The notes: generated by a model from the letters alone, not told the origin. 19,101 nucleotides of DNA from Paracoccaceae bacterium (GCA_013214715.1 JABSSB010000135.1:1-19101), one strand, 5' to 3'; positions 1 to 7,266 are shown, numbered from the stretch's first letter. Numbers and translations: made by a program.

Positions 1-1
1 G

Positions 2-640
2 GAGGGTCTCTCTTCCGGTGATTTCGATGGATTTGATGACCAGTTGTTTTCATCGGGTCTTTTCTGGATCAGTTTCCTTGCTTTGTGGATTTTCGTGTTC
101 GTCAGTTTTGCCGGCATGGTGGTGAACTGGCATCGGTTCGTTCTTGTCGAAGAGTATCCGGGCTGGTGGACATCGCCGTTTCGGAGCAATCACCTGCTGA
201 GCTATGTATTGCTGACGATTGGCATAGGCGTCCTGTGCACACTCGGCGGCGGCCTGATCGGAGCGATTTCAGGGGGCATTTCTGCAGTAGCCGGTCAACC
301 GGTCATGTTTTTCTTGATCTTTTTTGGTCTTGGTTTGCCTGCTTATGTGCTGGCCGTGCGCATGATGCTGTGCCTGCCGTCACGGGCCATTGGCGAGCCG
401 ATGACGTTTTCGGAGGCGGTCTTGAAAACAAAGGGCGCCTTCTGGACGATCCTCGTGGCTGTTTTGTGCGTCTTGGTGTTTAGTGTTCTTCTTGGACTTC
501 TTGAAGACGCGATCACGGCTTTGAGCGGGTTCCTTGGCGTTCTCACATCGGTGGCGTTTCTTCCGTTTAACATGCTCCTTTTCGCGAGCATGTTGACGAC
601 ATTCTATGGGTATTTCATCGAAGATCGCGACCTGATGTAA
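2..640 (+). CDS. Multi-pass membrane protein, 5' end outside window
   Basis: This is the C-terminal part of an integral membrane protein of unknown function. The reading frame is open from base 2 with no stop. A TTG at 44 could be read as a start, but about 14 further sense codons precede it inside the window, so the gene most likely begins upstream. The visible part has about five hydrophobic segments: right after the TTG, then near residues 50-80, 85-108, 131-152 and 160-190 counted from the TTG. A short motif, NWHRFVL, follows the first segment; I associate it with conserved hypothetical membrane proteins of Rhodobacterales. No catalytic or transport motif is visible. It stops 47 bp before ilvA on the same strand. 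That it is a real membrane protein is clear; its family is not. Confidence 0.7.
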   Translation, partial: EGLSSGDFDGFDDQLFSSGLFWISFLALWIFVFVSFAGMVVNWHRFVLVEEYPGWWTSPFRSNHLLSYVLLTIGIGVLCTLGGGLIGAISGGISAVAGQPVMFFLIFFGLGLPAYVLAVRMMLCLPSRAIGEPMTFSEAVLKTKGAFWTILVAVLCVLVFSVLLGLLEDAITALSGFLGVLTSVAFLPFNMLLFASMLTTFYGYFIEDRDLM

Positions 641-687
641 GCGTCGCGGCCCTTGCGTAATCCGTTGGGCTGCGGCACAGCGGAAAC

Positions 688-1914
688 ATGACCGATTTTG
701 CCAGTTCCGCCCGTGCTGCCACGCAGGCCATGCGTGATGTGTTTCCGCCCACACCGCTGCAGCGCAATGCGCTGCTGTCAGATCGGTTTGAGGCAGATAT
801 CTGGCTGAAACGCGAAGACCTGTCGCCGGTCCGGTCCTACAAACTCCGGGGCGCGTTCAACGCGATGCGCAAGCTGCCGGATCAAAAACTGTTCGTCTGC
901 GCCAGCGCAGGCAATCACGCGCAGGGCGTAGCCTATATGTGCGCGCAGCTTGGCGTGCGCGGCGTGATTTTCATGCCTGTGACCACGCCCCAGCAGAAAA
1001 TCCAGAAAACCACCATGTTTGGCGCGGGCCAGGTCGAAGTGCACCTGATCGGCGACTATTTCGACAATACTCTGGCTGCCGCGCAAGGGTGGTGTGCCGA
1101 GAATGGCGGCCATTTCTTGTCACCCTTTGATGACCCGGATGTGGTCGAAGGTCAGGCGTCGATTGCGGTCGAGATCGAAGATCAAATGGGCCACGCCCCG
1201 GATATGGTCGTGTTGCCCGTTGGTGGTGGCGGCATGTCTTCAGGGGTGACGCGCTTTTTCGGAGATCGGTCCGAGATGATCTATGTCGAACCTGCCGGTG
1301 GCGCCTGTCTGAATGCTGCGCTGCGGGCCGGGGGTCCGGTGTCGCTTGAAAAGGTCGACAATTTCGTGGACGGCGCGGCTGTCGGTCGGATCGGTGCTTT
1401 GCCGTGGCAGGTTCTGCGCCGCACGCCGCTGATGGATATGGTGGTTCTGCCCGAAGATCGTATCTGCAGGACGATGATTGAAATGCTGAATGTTGAAGGC
1501 ATTGTTCTTGAGCCTGCGGGCGCGCTGGCGATCGAAGCACTTGATGACCTGCGCGACAGGATCAAAGGGCGCAGCGTTGTCTGCCTGTCATCGGGTGGGA
1601 ATTTCGATTTCGAACGCCTTCCCGAGGTCAAGGAACGCGCCCAGCGCTATGCCGGGTTGAAGAAATATTTTCTGTTGCGTTTGCCGCAGCGACCAGGTGC
1701 CTTGCGCGAGTTTCTTGGCTGTCTCGGGCCGCATGACGATATCGCGCGGTTTGAGTATCTCAAGAAATCAGCACGCAATTTTGGCACGGTTCTCATCGGC
1801 CTCGAAACCACTGAACAGGGTAGTTTTGATGCGCTTTACGCCAGACTGGATGCCGCCGGGTTTTCTTATGTCGACATCACAAATGATGAGATGTTGGCCC
1901 AATTTGTCATCTAG
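688..1914 (+). CDS. ilvA: Threonine ammonia-lyase (threonine dehydratase)
   Basis: This PLP enzyme deaminates L-threonine to 2-oxobutanoate, the first step committed to isoleucine. It has 408 residues. The N-terminal fold-type II PLP domain shows the Schiff-base lysine in SYKLRGA (K52), the SAGNHAQG segment that contacts the cofactor, and the glycine-rich phosphate loop GGGGM (G179-G182). The last 80 residues or so form one ACT-like regulatory region starting near YFLLRLPQRPGAL, so this is the shorter single-ACT type and not the longer two-ACT E. coli IlvA. The ATG at 688 has a modest purine-rich site (GCGGAAA). The gene converges on the Hpt gene and the two stop codons share the palindrome CTAG at 1911-1914, leaving no room for a terminator. 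A catabolic role is possible, but the ACT region favours the biosynthetic one. Confidence 0.93.
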   Translation: MTDFASSARAATQAMRDVFPPTPLQRNALLSDRFEADIWLKREDLSPVRSYKLRGAFNAMRKLPDQKLFVCASAGNHAQGVAYMCAQLGVRGVIFMPVTTPQQKIQKTTMFGAGQVEVHLIGDYFDNTLAAAQGWCAENGGHFLSPFDDPDVVEGQASIAVEIEDQMGHAPDMVVLPVGGGGMSSGVTRFFGDRSEMIYVEPAGGACLNAALRAGGPVSLEKVDNFVDGAAVGRIGALPWQVLRRTPLMDMVVLPEDRICRTMIEMLNVEGIVLEPAGALAIEALDDLRDRIKGRSVVCLSSGGNFDFERLPEVKERAQRYAGLKKYFLLRLPQRPGALREFLGCLGPHDDIARFEYLKKSARNFGTVLIGLETTEQGSFDALYARLDAAGFSYVDITNDEMLAQFVI

Positions 1915-2270
1915 ACCGCAAGAGCTGGAATCTGGCTCAGCAATTCGCTGCGCGAGGTGTGAAACACGGTGCTAAGCTCATCGGGTTGAAAACAATCGAC
2001 CTGTCCCGCATTGGCCATGCTTTCCGCATTGGCGCAGATATTGGCCAGATCGGTCAGGCCCAGACTCAACGCGCTGCCTTTGAGCATGTGAAACTCGGAC
2101 ACAAGGTCCGAGGCAGAACGTTCCCGTGATAGCCGTTCGATTCCGCTTTGCACCTCTTGCAAAAAGAGGTTGATCACCTCAGCAAACGTCTCGTCTCCCA
2201 TATCGGCCCTTAGTTCTGACAAATGCGTCCAATTGATCACGGTATCGTTCCCCAATTTATCCACCGCCAT
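1911..2270 (-). CDS. Hpt domain phosphotransfer protein
   Basis: This is a stand-alone histidine phosphotransfer protein of 119 residues that would pass phosphoryl groups between receiver domains in the cytoplasm. The core helix carries the expected motif EFHMLKGSALSLG, with H61 as the phospho-accepting histidine and the conserved lysine and glycine three and four residues later. The rest is a four-helix bundle with no other domain, so it has no kinase activity of its own. It is divergent from the receiver-PP2C phosphatase gene at 2415, and that receiver is its most likely partner. The 144-bp shared upstream region contains CtrA-type boxes and a dyad beginning 5 bp from this start codon. The ribosome site is weak. 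The 3' end overlaps the ilvA stop by three bases. The domain call is firm; the partner is inferred from position. Confidence 0.88.
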   Translation of the reverse strand: MAVDKLGNDTVINWTHLSELRADMGDETFAEVINLFLQEVQSGIERLSRERSASDLVSEFHMLKGSALSLGLTDLANICANAESMANAGQVDCFQPDELSTVFHTSRSELLSQIPALAV

Positions 2271-2274
2271 CAGA

Positions 2275-2293
2275 TTAAGACGAAATCTCTTAA
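2275..2293. promoter_or_regulatory. Perfect dyad TTAAGA-N7-TCTTAA
   Basis: A perfect inverted repeat with two 6-bp arms (2275-2280 and 2288-2293) around a 7-bp spacer lies 5 bp upstream of the Hpt start codon, in its 5' leader. Its right arm contains the TTAA that also begins the degenerate CtrA-type box at 2290. The shape suits a dimeric repressor or a short RNA hairpin. The regulator is unknown. Confidence 0.4.
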
Positions 2294-2304
2294 CCCACAG
2301 TAAA
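2290..2304. promoter_or_regulatory. Degenerate CtrA-type box (TTAA-N7-TAAA)
   Basis: TTAA at 2290-2293 and TAAA at 2301-2304 are separated by exactly 7 bp, one mismatch from the CtrA consensus TTAA-N7-TTAA. It lies about 22 bp from the perfect box at 2326, centre distance 36 bp. A second weaker site next to a perfect one is common for this type of regulator, but one mismatch in an AT-rich stretch may be chance. Confidence 0.35.
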
Positions 2305-2325
2305 CAGATGTTTTTGCTCGGGTTT

Positions 2326-2340
2326 TTAACCGTGTTTTAA
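2326..2340. promoter_or_regulatory. CtrA-type box, perfect TTAA-N7-TTAA
   Basis: TTAA at 2326-2329 and TTAA at 2337-2340 are separated by 7 bp (CCGTGTT), exactly the consensus for the alphaproteobacterial cell-cycle regulator CtrA; the left half also reads TTAACC. The box lies between divergent signalling genes, 55 bp from the Hpt start and 74 bp from the GTG of the phosphatase gene, so it could act on either. On the minus strand the GGTTAA half could overlap a -35 position for the Hpt gene. No confident -10 was found for either direction. Confidence 0.6.
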
Positions 2341-2414
2341 GGTGGGGCGGGCAACAAGGACATCGGATTGCATCTGCCGCGATGCGCATTAGCCTAAGAT
2401 GAATTGAGCACATA

Positions 2415-3740
2415 GTGACACACTCGCCTTTCCCTGCGTCCAACGGACAGGATCACGCAAACGCGCTGGCAGAGATAACGTCTAAAGTTTCTGCTCCAGT
2501 GCCAGAGCATCAAAGGGTCGCGCTTGTTGCAGAAGACAGCAATCTGCAACGTCGAATTCTCAGCAGCTATTTGCGCAACTGGGGCTACAAGGTGCTGGAG
2601 GCCGAAGACGGCAATCAAGCGCTTGAGATTTACAAACAGGAAAAGCCTGAACTGGTGATCAGTGATTGGCTGATGCCGGGGCTGACGGGGCCGGAGCTTT
2701 GCGCGTCTTTGCGCGAGGATTTGAAAGATCAGGATGATGGAAGCTATTGCTATATTATCTTGCTGACGTCGAAGCAGGAAAAAGACGCTGTTGCAGAGGG
2801 TCTTGGGGCTGGTGCCGATGATTTTCTAATGAAACCGGTCAACCCGCCGGAGTTGAAGGCGCGAATCTCCGCTGGGACCCGTTTGTTGGACATGCAGCGC
2901 GAGCTGACGCGCAAGACAGAAGTGATTTCCGAAACGTTGGAACGCTTGCAGGAAGCCTATGACAAGATCGATAGCGATCTGGCACAGGCGCGCACCATTC
3001 AAAATGCTCTCGTGCCCGAAGCACATCGGCAATTTGGCGACTTCAAGGTTGATTTGCTCCTGCGCCCCTGTGGCCATGTGGGTGGCGATCTGGTGGGTAT
3101 GTTTTCCGCCAATGATTACCAGATGGCGTTCTACAATATCGACGTATCCGGCCATGGGATTACATCGGCGATGATGACCGCGCGCCTCGCGGGCTACCTC
3201 AACCCCAGCTATCTTGAGCAGAACGTTGCGATTGAAACGCGATTCTCGCAATTCAGCCGCTTGCTGGACCCGGTTGAGGTGGCTGGGATCCTGAATGCAA
3301 GATTATCGGCCTATGTCGGAATTTCGGAATATTTCACAATGGCTTATGCGGTTGTGGACCTGAAACGAGGGCATGTGCGATTTGTTCAGGCCGGCCATCC
3401 GCCACCGCTGGTTCTGCCACGGACCGGAGAGGCGCATTTTGTCGGCGACGGTGGTTTGCCCATCGGGTTGTTGCCTCAGGTCGATTTTGACCAGTACGAA
3501 GTCTGTCTGTCGCCCGGCGACCGACTCCTACTCTATTCCGACGGGTTTACCGAGGCCGTGCGCCCGGATGGAAGCATGTTGGAAAATGAGGGATTCCTCG
3601 AAATTGTGACGGAATGCCGTCATCTGACGGACGGGCAGGAACTGTTGGATGCGCTGCATGGCAAACTGCGTCAGATCATGCCTGAAGGCCATGAATCGGA
3701 CGATGACATGTCGGCCGCGTTGCTGAGCTTTGGGCGCTGA
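2415..3740 (+). CDS. Receiver-PP2C (SpoIIE-type) serine phosphatase
   Basis: This is a two-component-controlled PPM/PP2C phosphatase of 441 residues, the kind that dephosphorylates an anti-anti-sigma (STAS) protein in a partner switch. Residues 35-155 are a receiver domain with acidic pair E40/D41, phospho-acceptor D84 (ISDWLMPG), T118 and K140. A linker helix rich in Glu, Arg and Leu (about 157-195) follows, then the SpoIIE-type domain with metal-binding acids at GGD (D225), DVSGHG (D243), YSDGFTEA (D376) and DDDM near the end, all present, so it should be active. The GTG start has no clear ribosome site; an in-frame TGA at 2400 limits the upstream extension. It resembles RbaY of Rhodobacter capsulatus in domain plan. 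No anti-sigma or STAS gene is in the window. It abuts the Nudix gene stop to stop through TGATCA. Confidence 0.9.
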   Translation: MTHSPFPASNGQDHANALAEITSKVSAPVPEHQRVALVAEDSNLQRRILSSYLRNWGYKVLEAEDGNQALEIYKQEKPELVISDWLMPGLTGPELCASLREDLKDQDDGSYCYIILLTSKQEKDAVAEGLGAGADDFLMKPVNPPELKARISAGTRLLDMQRELTRKTEVISETLERLQEAYDKIDSDLAQARTIQNALVPEAHRQFGDFKVDLLLRPCGHVGGDLVGMFSANDYQMAFYNIDVSGHGITSAMMTARLAGYLNPSYLEQNVAIETRFSQFSRLLDPVEVAGILNARLSAYVGISEYFTMAYAVVDLKRGHVRFVQAGHPPPLVLPRTGEAHFVGDGGLPIGLLPQVDFDQYEVCLSPGDRLLLYSDGFTEAVRPDGSMLENEGFLEIVTECRHLTDGQELLDALHGKLRQIMPEGHESDDDMSAALLSFGR

Positions 3741-4259
3741 TCAGGTCACGGCAATGGCGTTGAGGATATGCCGCCGATTTGTCGGGGAGCATTTGTGGGC
3801 ATAGCGTGCGGCCAAGACACCGGTAAGCTCTTGCGCTACAAAGGCCCGATCTCCGAGATTGCCCAACATTTCTGGCGCCTGCGCGGCTTCAAGCCAAACC
3901 GCGCGATGACCCGGTTCAATTGGCGGCCCAAGTGAGAAGACCGGGCGTGCCGTGTAGATCATGCAGATTTTTTCAGCCCAAAGGTCATATTCCGGCATAT
4001 AGGTGAACCTCCGGAAAGCGCCCAGCCGCCGCGGGGACGCAATGTGCCAGCCGGTTTCCTCAAAGACCTCTCGATGCAACGCGCTGACAGGGCTTTCCCC
4101 CATGTCGATACCACCGCCGGGCAATTGAAGGTCAAGCCCGTCCTCGGCATCTGTCTGCGCGGTGACAAGGATCTTGTCCCCAAGCCTGAGCACGGCATAA
4201 ACGCCCGGCCGCGCTGTATAGCGCTGTCCGGGTTTTGGGCTTTCTCCGACCCTGAACAT
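3741..4259 (-). CDS. Nudix hydrolase
   Basis: This is a Nudix-family pyrophosphohydrolase of 172 residues with unknown substrate. The Nudix box is complete, reading GGGIDMGE, then SPVSALH, then REVFEETGW, so the metal-binding REXXEE is intact. The frame is open up to an ATG at 4370, but that would run into hslO. The ATG at 4259 has a strong site, AGGGGGG, just upstream, and gives an N-terminus beginning MFRVGESPKPGQRY, so I chose it. The gene is divergent from hslO across 76 bp and convergent with the phosphatase gene with no gap. A phrase after the box, RRFTYMPEYDLWAEK, looks family-specific to me. An ADP-sugar or nucleotide substrate is possible, but nothing visible decides it. Confidence 0.85.
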   Translation of the reverse strand: MFRVGESPKPGQRYTARPGVYAVLRLGDKILVTAQTDAEDGLDLQLPGGGIDMGESPVSALHREVFEETGWHIASPRRLGAFRRFTYMPEYDLWAEKICMIYTARPVFSLGPPIEPGHRAVWLEAAQAPEMLGNLGDRAFVAQELTGVLAARYAHKCSPTNRRHILNAIAVT

Positions 4260-4268
4260 ACCGCCCCC

Positions 4269-4300
4269 CTTACATCCTTGCTTGCCCGCCCTATATAGCG
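4269..4300 (+). promoter_or_regulatory. Possible hslO promoter, sigma-32-like
   Basis: CTTA at 4269-4272, 17 bp, then CCTATATAGC from 4290 resembles the alphaproteobacterial heat-shock consensus as I recall it (CTTG, 17-18 bp, CYTATNTNNG), with one mismatch in each part. It could also be read as a housekeeping promoter, TTACAT-N16-TATATA. Transcription would start near 4304, about 30 bases before the hslO ATG. A heat-shock promoter would suit Hsp33, but the match is imperfect. Confidence 0.35.
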
Positions 4301-4335
4301 CCGGTATGCCAATCCAAGGCGTGTAAGGAAACCCC

Positions 4336-5334
4336 ATGACTACTGCGACCAAAATCGCGTGGGACGACACTGTCCTGCCGTTTCAACTCGATGCGTCCGA
4401 CATGCGCGGTCGCGTTGCCCGTCTGGACGGAGTCCTGGACGGTATTCTGAAACAACATGATTACCCACCCGCCGTTGAGGCGCTGGTGGCCGAGATGGCT
4501 TTGCTGACCGCATTGATCGGGCAGACGGTCGATCTGCGTTGGAAATTGTCCCTTCAGGTGCAGACCAAAGGTGCAGTGCGCATGATCGCAACCGATTACT
4601 ACGCGCCGCAGGCGGAAGGCGAAACTGCGCGGATTCGGGCCTATGCCAGCTTTGACCGCGACCGTATCACCGATGGCGCGCCGTTCGATCAGCTTGGCGA
4701 AGGCTATTTCGCGATCCTGATCGACCAGGGCGAAGGCATGGCCCCTTATCAAGGGATCACACCTGTTGCGGGCGGATCGCTCTCGGCCTCGGCCGAGGCG
4801 TATTTCGCGCAATCCGAACAGTTGCCGACGCGGTTCAACCTGTCCTTTGGCCTCAGCCAGGAAACAGGCGGCGATCCCCATTGGCGCGCCGGCGGTGTGA
4901 TGTTGCAGCATTTGCCCAAGACGTCGCCCTTGATGGCGCACCGGGACGCGGAGACTGAAACAGAGGCCCGCATCCTGCAGGCGCGCGATCTGGTGGGTGG
5001 CGAGGATGCGGAAAACTGGACACGCGCCAATACGCTTTTGGATACGGTCGAAGAAATCGAGCTGATTGGGCCGTCCGTGACGCCGTCTGAGTTGCTCGTC
5101 CGGCTTTTTCACGAAGAAGAGCCGCGCGTGTTCGATGCGCAGCAGGTGCGATTTGGCTGCACCTGTTCCGAAGATCGCGTGCGCCAGTCGCTGTCGATCT
5201 ATTCGGCGCGGGATATCGAAAAGATGACCACCGATGACGGGCGCGTGACGGCGGATTGCCAGTTCTGCGGCGCGCATTACGACCTGGACCCGAAAACCGT
5301 TGGGTTCGAGGCAGAAGCACAGGATGACAGCTGA
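4336..5334 (+). CDS. hslO: Hsp33 redox-regulated chaperone
   Basis: Hsp33 is a cytoplasmic holdase chaperone that oxidative stress switches on. This protein has 332 residues. The C-terminal zinc switch is complete: a CXC pair (C275, C277, in FGCTCSED) and a CXXC pair (C308, C311, in CQFC), the four cysteines that bind zinc when reduced and form disulfides when oxidised. The N-terminal part contains the family region around ALTALIG and the GMAPYQGITP segment. The ATG at 4336 follows AAGGAAA at good spacing. It is the first gene of a tight operon: its last 11 bases overlap the start of the CoA-pyrophosphatase-type Nudix gene, which in turn overlaps cca. The C-terminus extends about 20 residues beyond the CXXC, within the normal range. 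Confidence 0.95.
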   Translation: MTTATKIAWDDTVLPFQLDASDMRGRVARLDGVLDGILKQHDYPPAVEALVAEMALLTALIGQTVDLRWKLSLQVQTKGAVRMIATDYYAPQAEGETARIRAYASFDRDRITDGAPFDQLGEGYFAILIDQGEGMAPYQGITPVAGGSLSASAEAYFAQSEQLPTRFNLSFGLSQETGGDPHWRAGGVMLQHLPKTSPLMAHRDAETETEARILQARDLVGGEDAENWTRANTLLDTVEEIELIGPSVTPSELLVRLFHEEEPRVFDAQQVRFGCTCSEDRVRQSLSIYSARDIEKMTTDDGRVTADCQFCGAHYDLDPKTVGFEAEAQDDS

Positions 5335-5923
5335 TCTCCGCTCTCGTCTGACAGAGGCGCTGGCCCGTCCGGGCCGGCCCTCATCGGACTATGACCTCAA
5401 CCCGAGTGTCAGCCTCGCCCCTGGGCGAAAACTCCGTCCTGCTGGCGTGCTTGTCGCGGTGTCGCTGGAGGGTGAAACTCCGCGCGTGATCCTGACCAAA
5501 CGCTCATCGGCCTTGAAACACCATCCTGGGCAGGTCGCCTTTCCGGGTGGCAAAGTCGATGAGGGTGATAACGGTCCGGTTTGCGCAGCGCTGCGGGAAG
5601 CAAATGAAGAGATTGGCCTGCCCATCGGCGCGGCCGAGGTGCTGGGCACGCTACCGCCGCATGAAACGGTGACGGGATTTCACGTCACGCCTGTTGTGGC
5701 CATTATCTCCGAGCCGTTCGAGATCACCCCGGAACCCGGCGAAGTGGCCGAGGTTTTCTGCCCTCCTTTCACCCATGTCACAGATCCAACCAAGTATACG
5801 GTGCAGGGGCGTCGCTGGCGGGGCGTGAGGCGGCAATATTATACAGTGCCTTGGGGACCTTATTACATCTGGGGTGCGACGGCGCGCATGTTGCGGGCGT
5901 TGACCGATCAGGTGCGGGCGTGA
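5324..5923 (+). CDS. CoA pyrophosphatase-type Nudix hydrolase
   Basis: This Nudix hydrolase of 199 residues belongs to the NudL/YeaB-like group, whose characterised members cleave coenzyme A to 3',5'-ADP and phosphopantetheine. The group signature HPGQVAFPGGK sits directly in front of the Nudix box, which continues with VDEGDNGP and then ALREANEEIGL; the REXXEE metal site is intact. An upstream in-frame TTG at 5300 was rejected: the ATG at 5324 gives MTADLRSRL, the normal N-terminal length, and overlaps the end of hslO by 11 bases. Its stop (TGA at 5921-5923) overlaps the GTG start of cca by four bases, so translation of the three genes is probably coupled. The substrate is inferred from family membership only. 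Confidence 0.88.
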   Translation: MTADLRSRLTEALARPGRPSSDYDLNPSVSLAPGRKLRPAGVLVAVSLEGETPRVILTKRSSALKHHPGQVAFPGGKVDEGDNGPVCAALREANEEIGLPIGAAEVLGTLPPHETVTGFHVTPVVAIISEPFEITPEPGEVAEVFCPPFTHVTDPTKYTVQGRRWRGVRRQYYTVPWGPYYIWGATARMLRALTDQVRA

Positions 5924-7086
5924 CACGGATCGTTGCTGACTGGCTGGACGACTCAGCCGTTCAAGCGGTCTGTGCAGCGGTGGGGGCCAAGGGGGCTCAG
6001 GCCCTGTTCGTGGGTGGCTGTGTGCGCAATGCCCTGTTGAAAGAATCTGGCAGCGACATTGATATCGCGACAGATGCGCGGCCTGACGACGTGATGAAAC
6101 TGGCTGAGGCCGCCGGTTTGAAAGCGGTACCAACCGGGATCGATCATGGCACAATTACCGTCGTGGCCGAGGGGCAGGGGTTCGAAGTCACAACCTTTCG
6201 CCGCGACGTGGCAACCGATGGCCGCCGCGCGGTGGTGGCGTTTTCCGCAGATATCGCTGAAGACGCCGCACGCCGCGATTTCACTATGAACGCGCTTTAT
6301 GCACGGCCGGACGGGACGCTGATCGACCCTCTGGACGGTTTGCCGGATCTGAACGCCCGCCGATTAAGGTTCATTGGAGATGCCGAAACGCGCATCCGCG
6401 AAGATTATCTGCGCATTCTGCGGTTTTTCCGTTTTCATGCGTGGTATGCGGACCAATCGCACGGTTTCGACCCCGAGGCCCTGTCTGCAATCGCGGCGAC
6501 GTTGGATGGGCTGGCTTCCCTGTCGAAGGAACGGGTCGGGTCCGAGATGATCAAGCTGCTCAGCGCTCCGGATCCATCGCCGGAACTCGCGGTTATGGCG
6601 CAGCTTGGCGTGCTGCAATCGCTGCTACCGGGCGCTGACGCAAAGGCGTTGCCGGTTGTTGTGTATTTCGAGCAGCAGTTGATGCTGCCAAATGACCCGA
6701 TTCGACGGTTGGCAAGCCTTGGTCTGGACGTCCCAGTCGACACTTTGCGCCTGTCGCGGGCGCAAACGGGTCGGCTGGAAAAGCTTAGACAAGGCGCAGG
6801 GCAGTATCAGCGCGCTGCAGAGATTGGATATTGGCAACGCGATCTTGCGCTCGACACGCTTGTCTTGCGGTCCGCTTTGGACGGGTCGGTATTGACCGAA
6901 ACTGCGATCGAGATTGCCAAGAACGCCGCGAGTCAGTCTCTGCCCGTGTCTGCCCGCGATTTGATGCCTGAGTATCAAGGCGCAGCGCTGGGCGCGCGGT
7001 TGAAGCAGTTGGAAACCGCATGGCTTGCTTCGGATTTCAGCCTGTCACGCGCTGAGCTTCTGGACCTAGCCGATGACGCGCACTAA
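5920..7086 (+). CDS. cca: CCA tRNA nucleotidyltransferase / poly(A) polymerase family
   Basis: This class II nucleotidyltransferase adds or repairs the 3' CCA end of tRNA. It has 388 residues. The order of motifs is as expected: the nucleotide-binding GG in FVGGCVRNALL (G32, G33), the metal acids SDIDIA (D46, D48), RRDFTMNALYA near residue 118, and the RIREDYLRILRFFRF segment, followed by an all-helical C-terminal half that would clamp the tRNA. The start is a GTG at 5920, overlapping the previous stop as GTGA; the longer open frame from 5851 lies inside the upstream gene. It is the last gene of the hslO operon. Nothing in the motifs separates a CCA-adding enzyme from a poly(A) polymerase, but the short length and alphaproteobacterial context favour Cca. 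Confidence 0.92.
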   Translation: MTRIVADWLDDSAVQAVCAAVGAKGAQALFVGGCVRNALLKESGSDIDIATDARPDDVMKLAEAAGLKAVPTGIDHGTITVVAEGQGFEVTTFRRDVATDGRRAVVAFSADIAEDAARRDFTMNALYARPDGTLIDPLDGLPDLNARRLRFIGDAETRIREDYLRILRFFRFHAWYADQSHGFDPEALSAIAATLDGLASLSKERVGSEMIKLLSAPDPSPELAVMAQLGVLQSLLPGADAKALPVVVYFEQQLMLPNDPIRRLASLGLDVPVDTLRLSRAQTGRLEKLRQGAGQYQRAAEIGYWQRDLALDTLVLRSALDGSVLTETAIEIAKNAASQSLPVSARDLMPEYQGAALGARLKQLETAWLASDFSLSRAELLDLADDAH

Positions 7087-7149
7087 GTCTCGTGACAAGC
7101 AGGCCGGTTTAAGGTAGCCGATCACCGTAACCAGCCGGGAGGACCGTGC

Positions 7150-7182
7150 ATGTTCAAGGCCATTTTTACAAGCTTCGGCTGA
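7150..7182 (+). CDS. Possible 10-codon leader peptide
   Basis: A short frame, MFKAIFTSFG then TGA, lies in the 180-bp region before the ABC exporter genes. It is preceded by GGGAGGA at 7137-7143 with a 6-base spacer, one of the strongest ribosome sites in the window. A small GCCC-GACA-GGGC hairpin can form just downstream (7190-7201). No regulatory codon run is obvious apart from three phenylalanines. It could be a translated leader or a chance match. The rest of 7087-7266 holds no other gene, and I found no convincing promoter in it. Confidence 0.25.
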   Translation: MFKAIFTSFG

Positions 7183-7266
7183 CAGCCTTGCCCGACAGGG
7201 CGCGTTGTCGCCTGTGTCTGCACGATGCGCAAAATCTGCTCTTTCCATTATGTTTGGAGCTCTGGC

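Noticed and set aside
2368..2395. TTGCAT-N16-TAGCCT as a promoter for the phosphatase gene
   Set aside because: Both elements match the consensus poorly. It is a position where a promoter could be, but not strong enough to annotate.
4291..5277. A 328-codon open frame on the minus strand opposite hslO
   Set aside because: It is antisense to hslO, which has full motifs and a good ribosome site. Its composition is rich in Arg, His and Gln and it shows no recognisable domain, so it is a shadow of GC-rich coding.
5300..5323. Earlier TTG start for the CoA pyrophosphatase-type Nudix protein
   Set aside because: It adds eight unusual residues inside the hslO coding end; the ATG at 5324 has AGG just upstream and normal family length.
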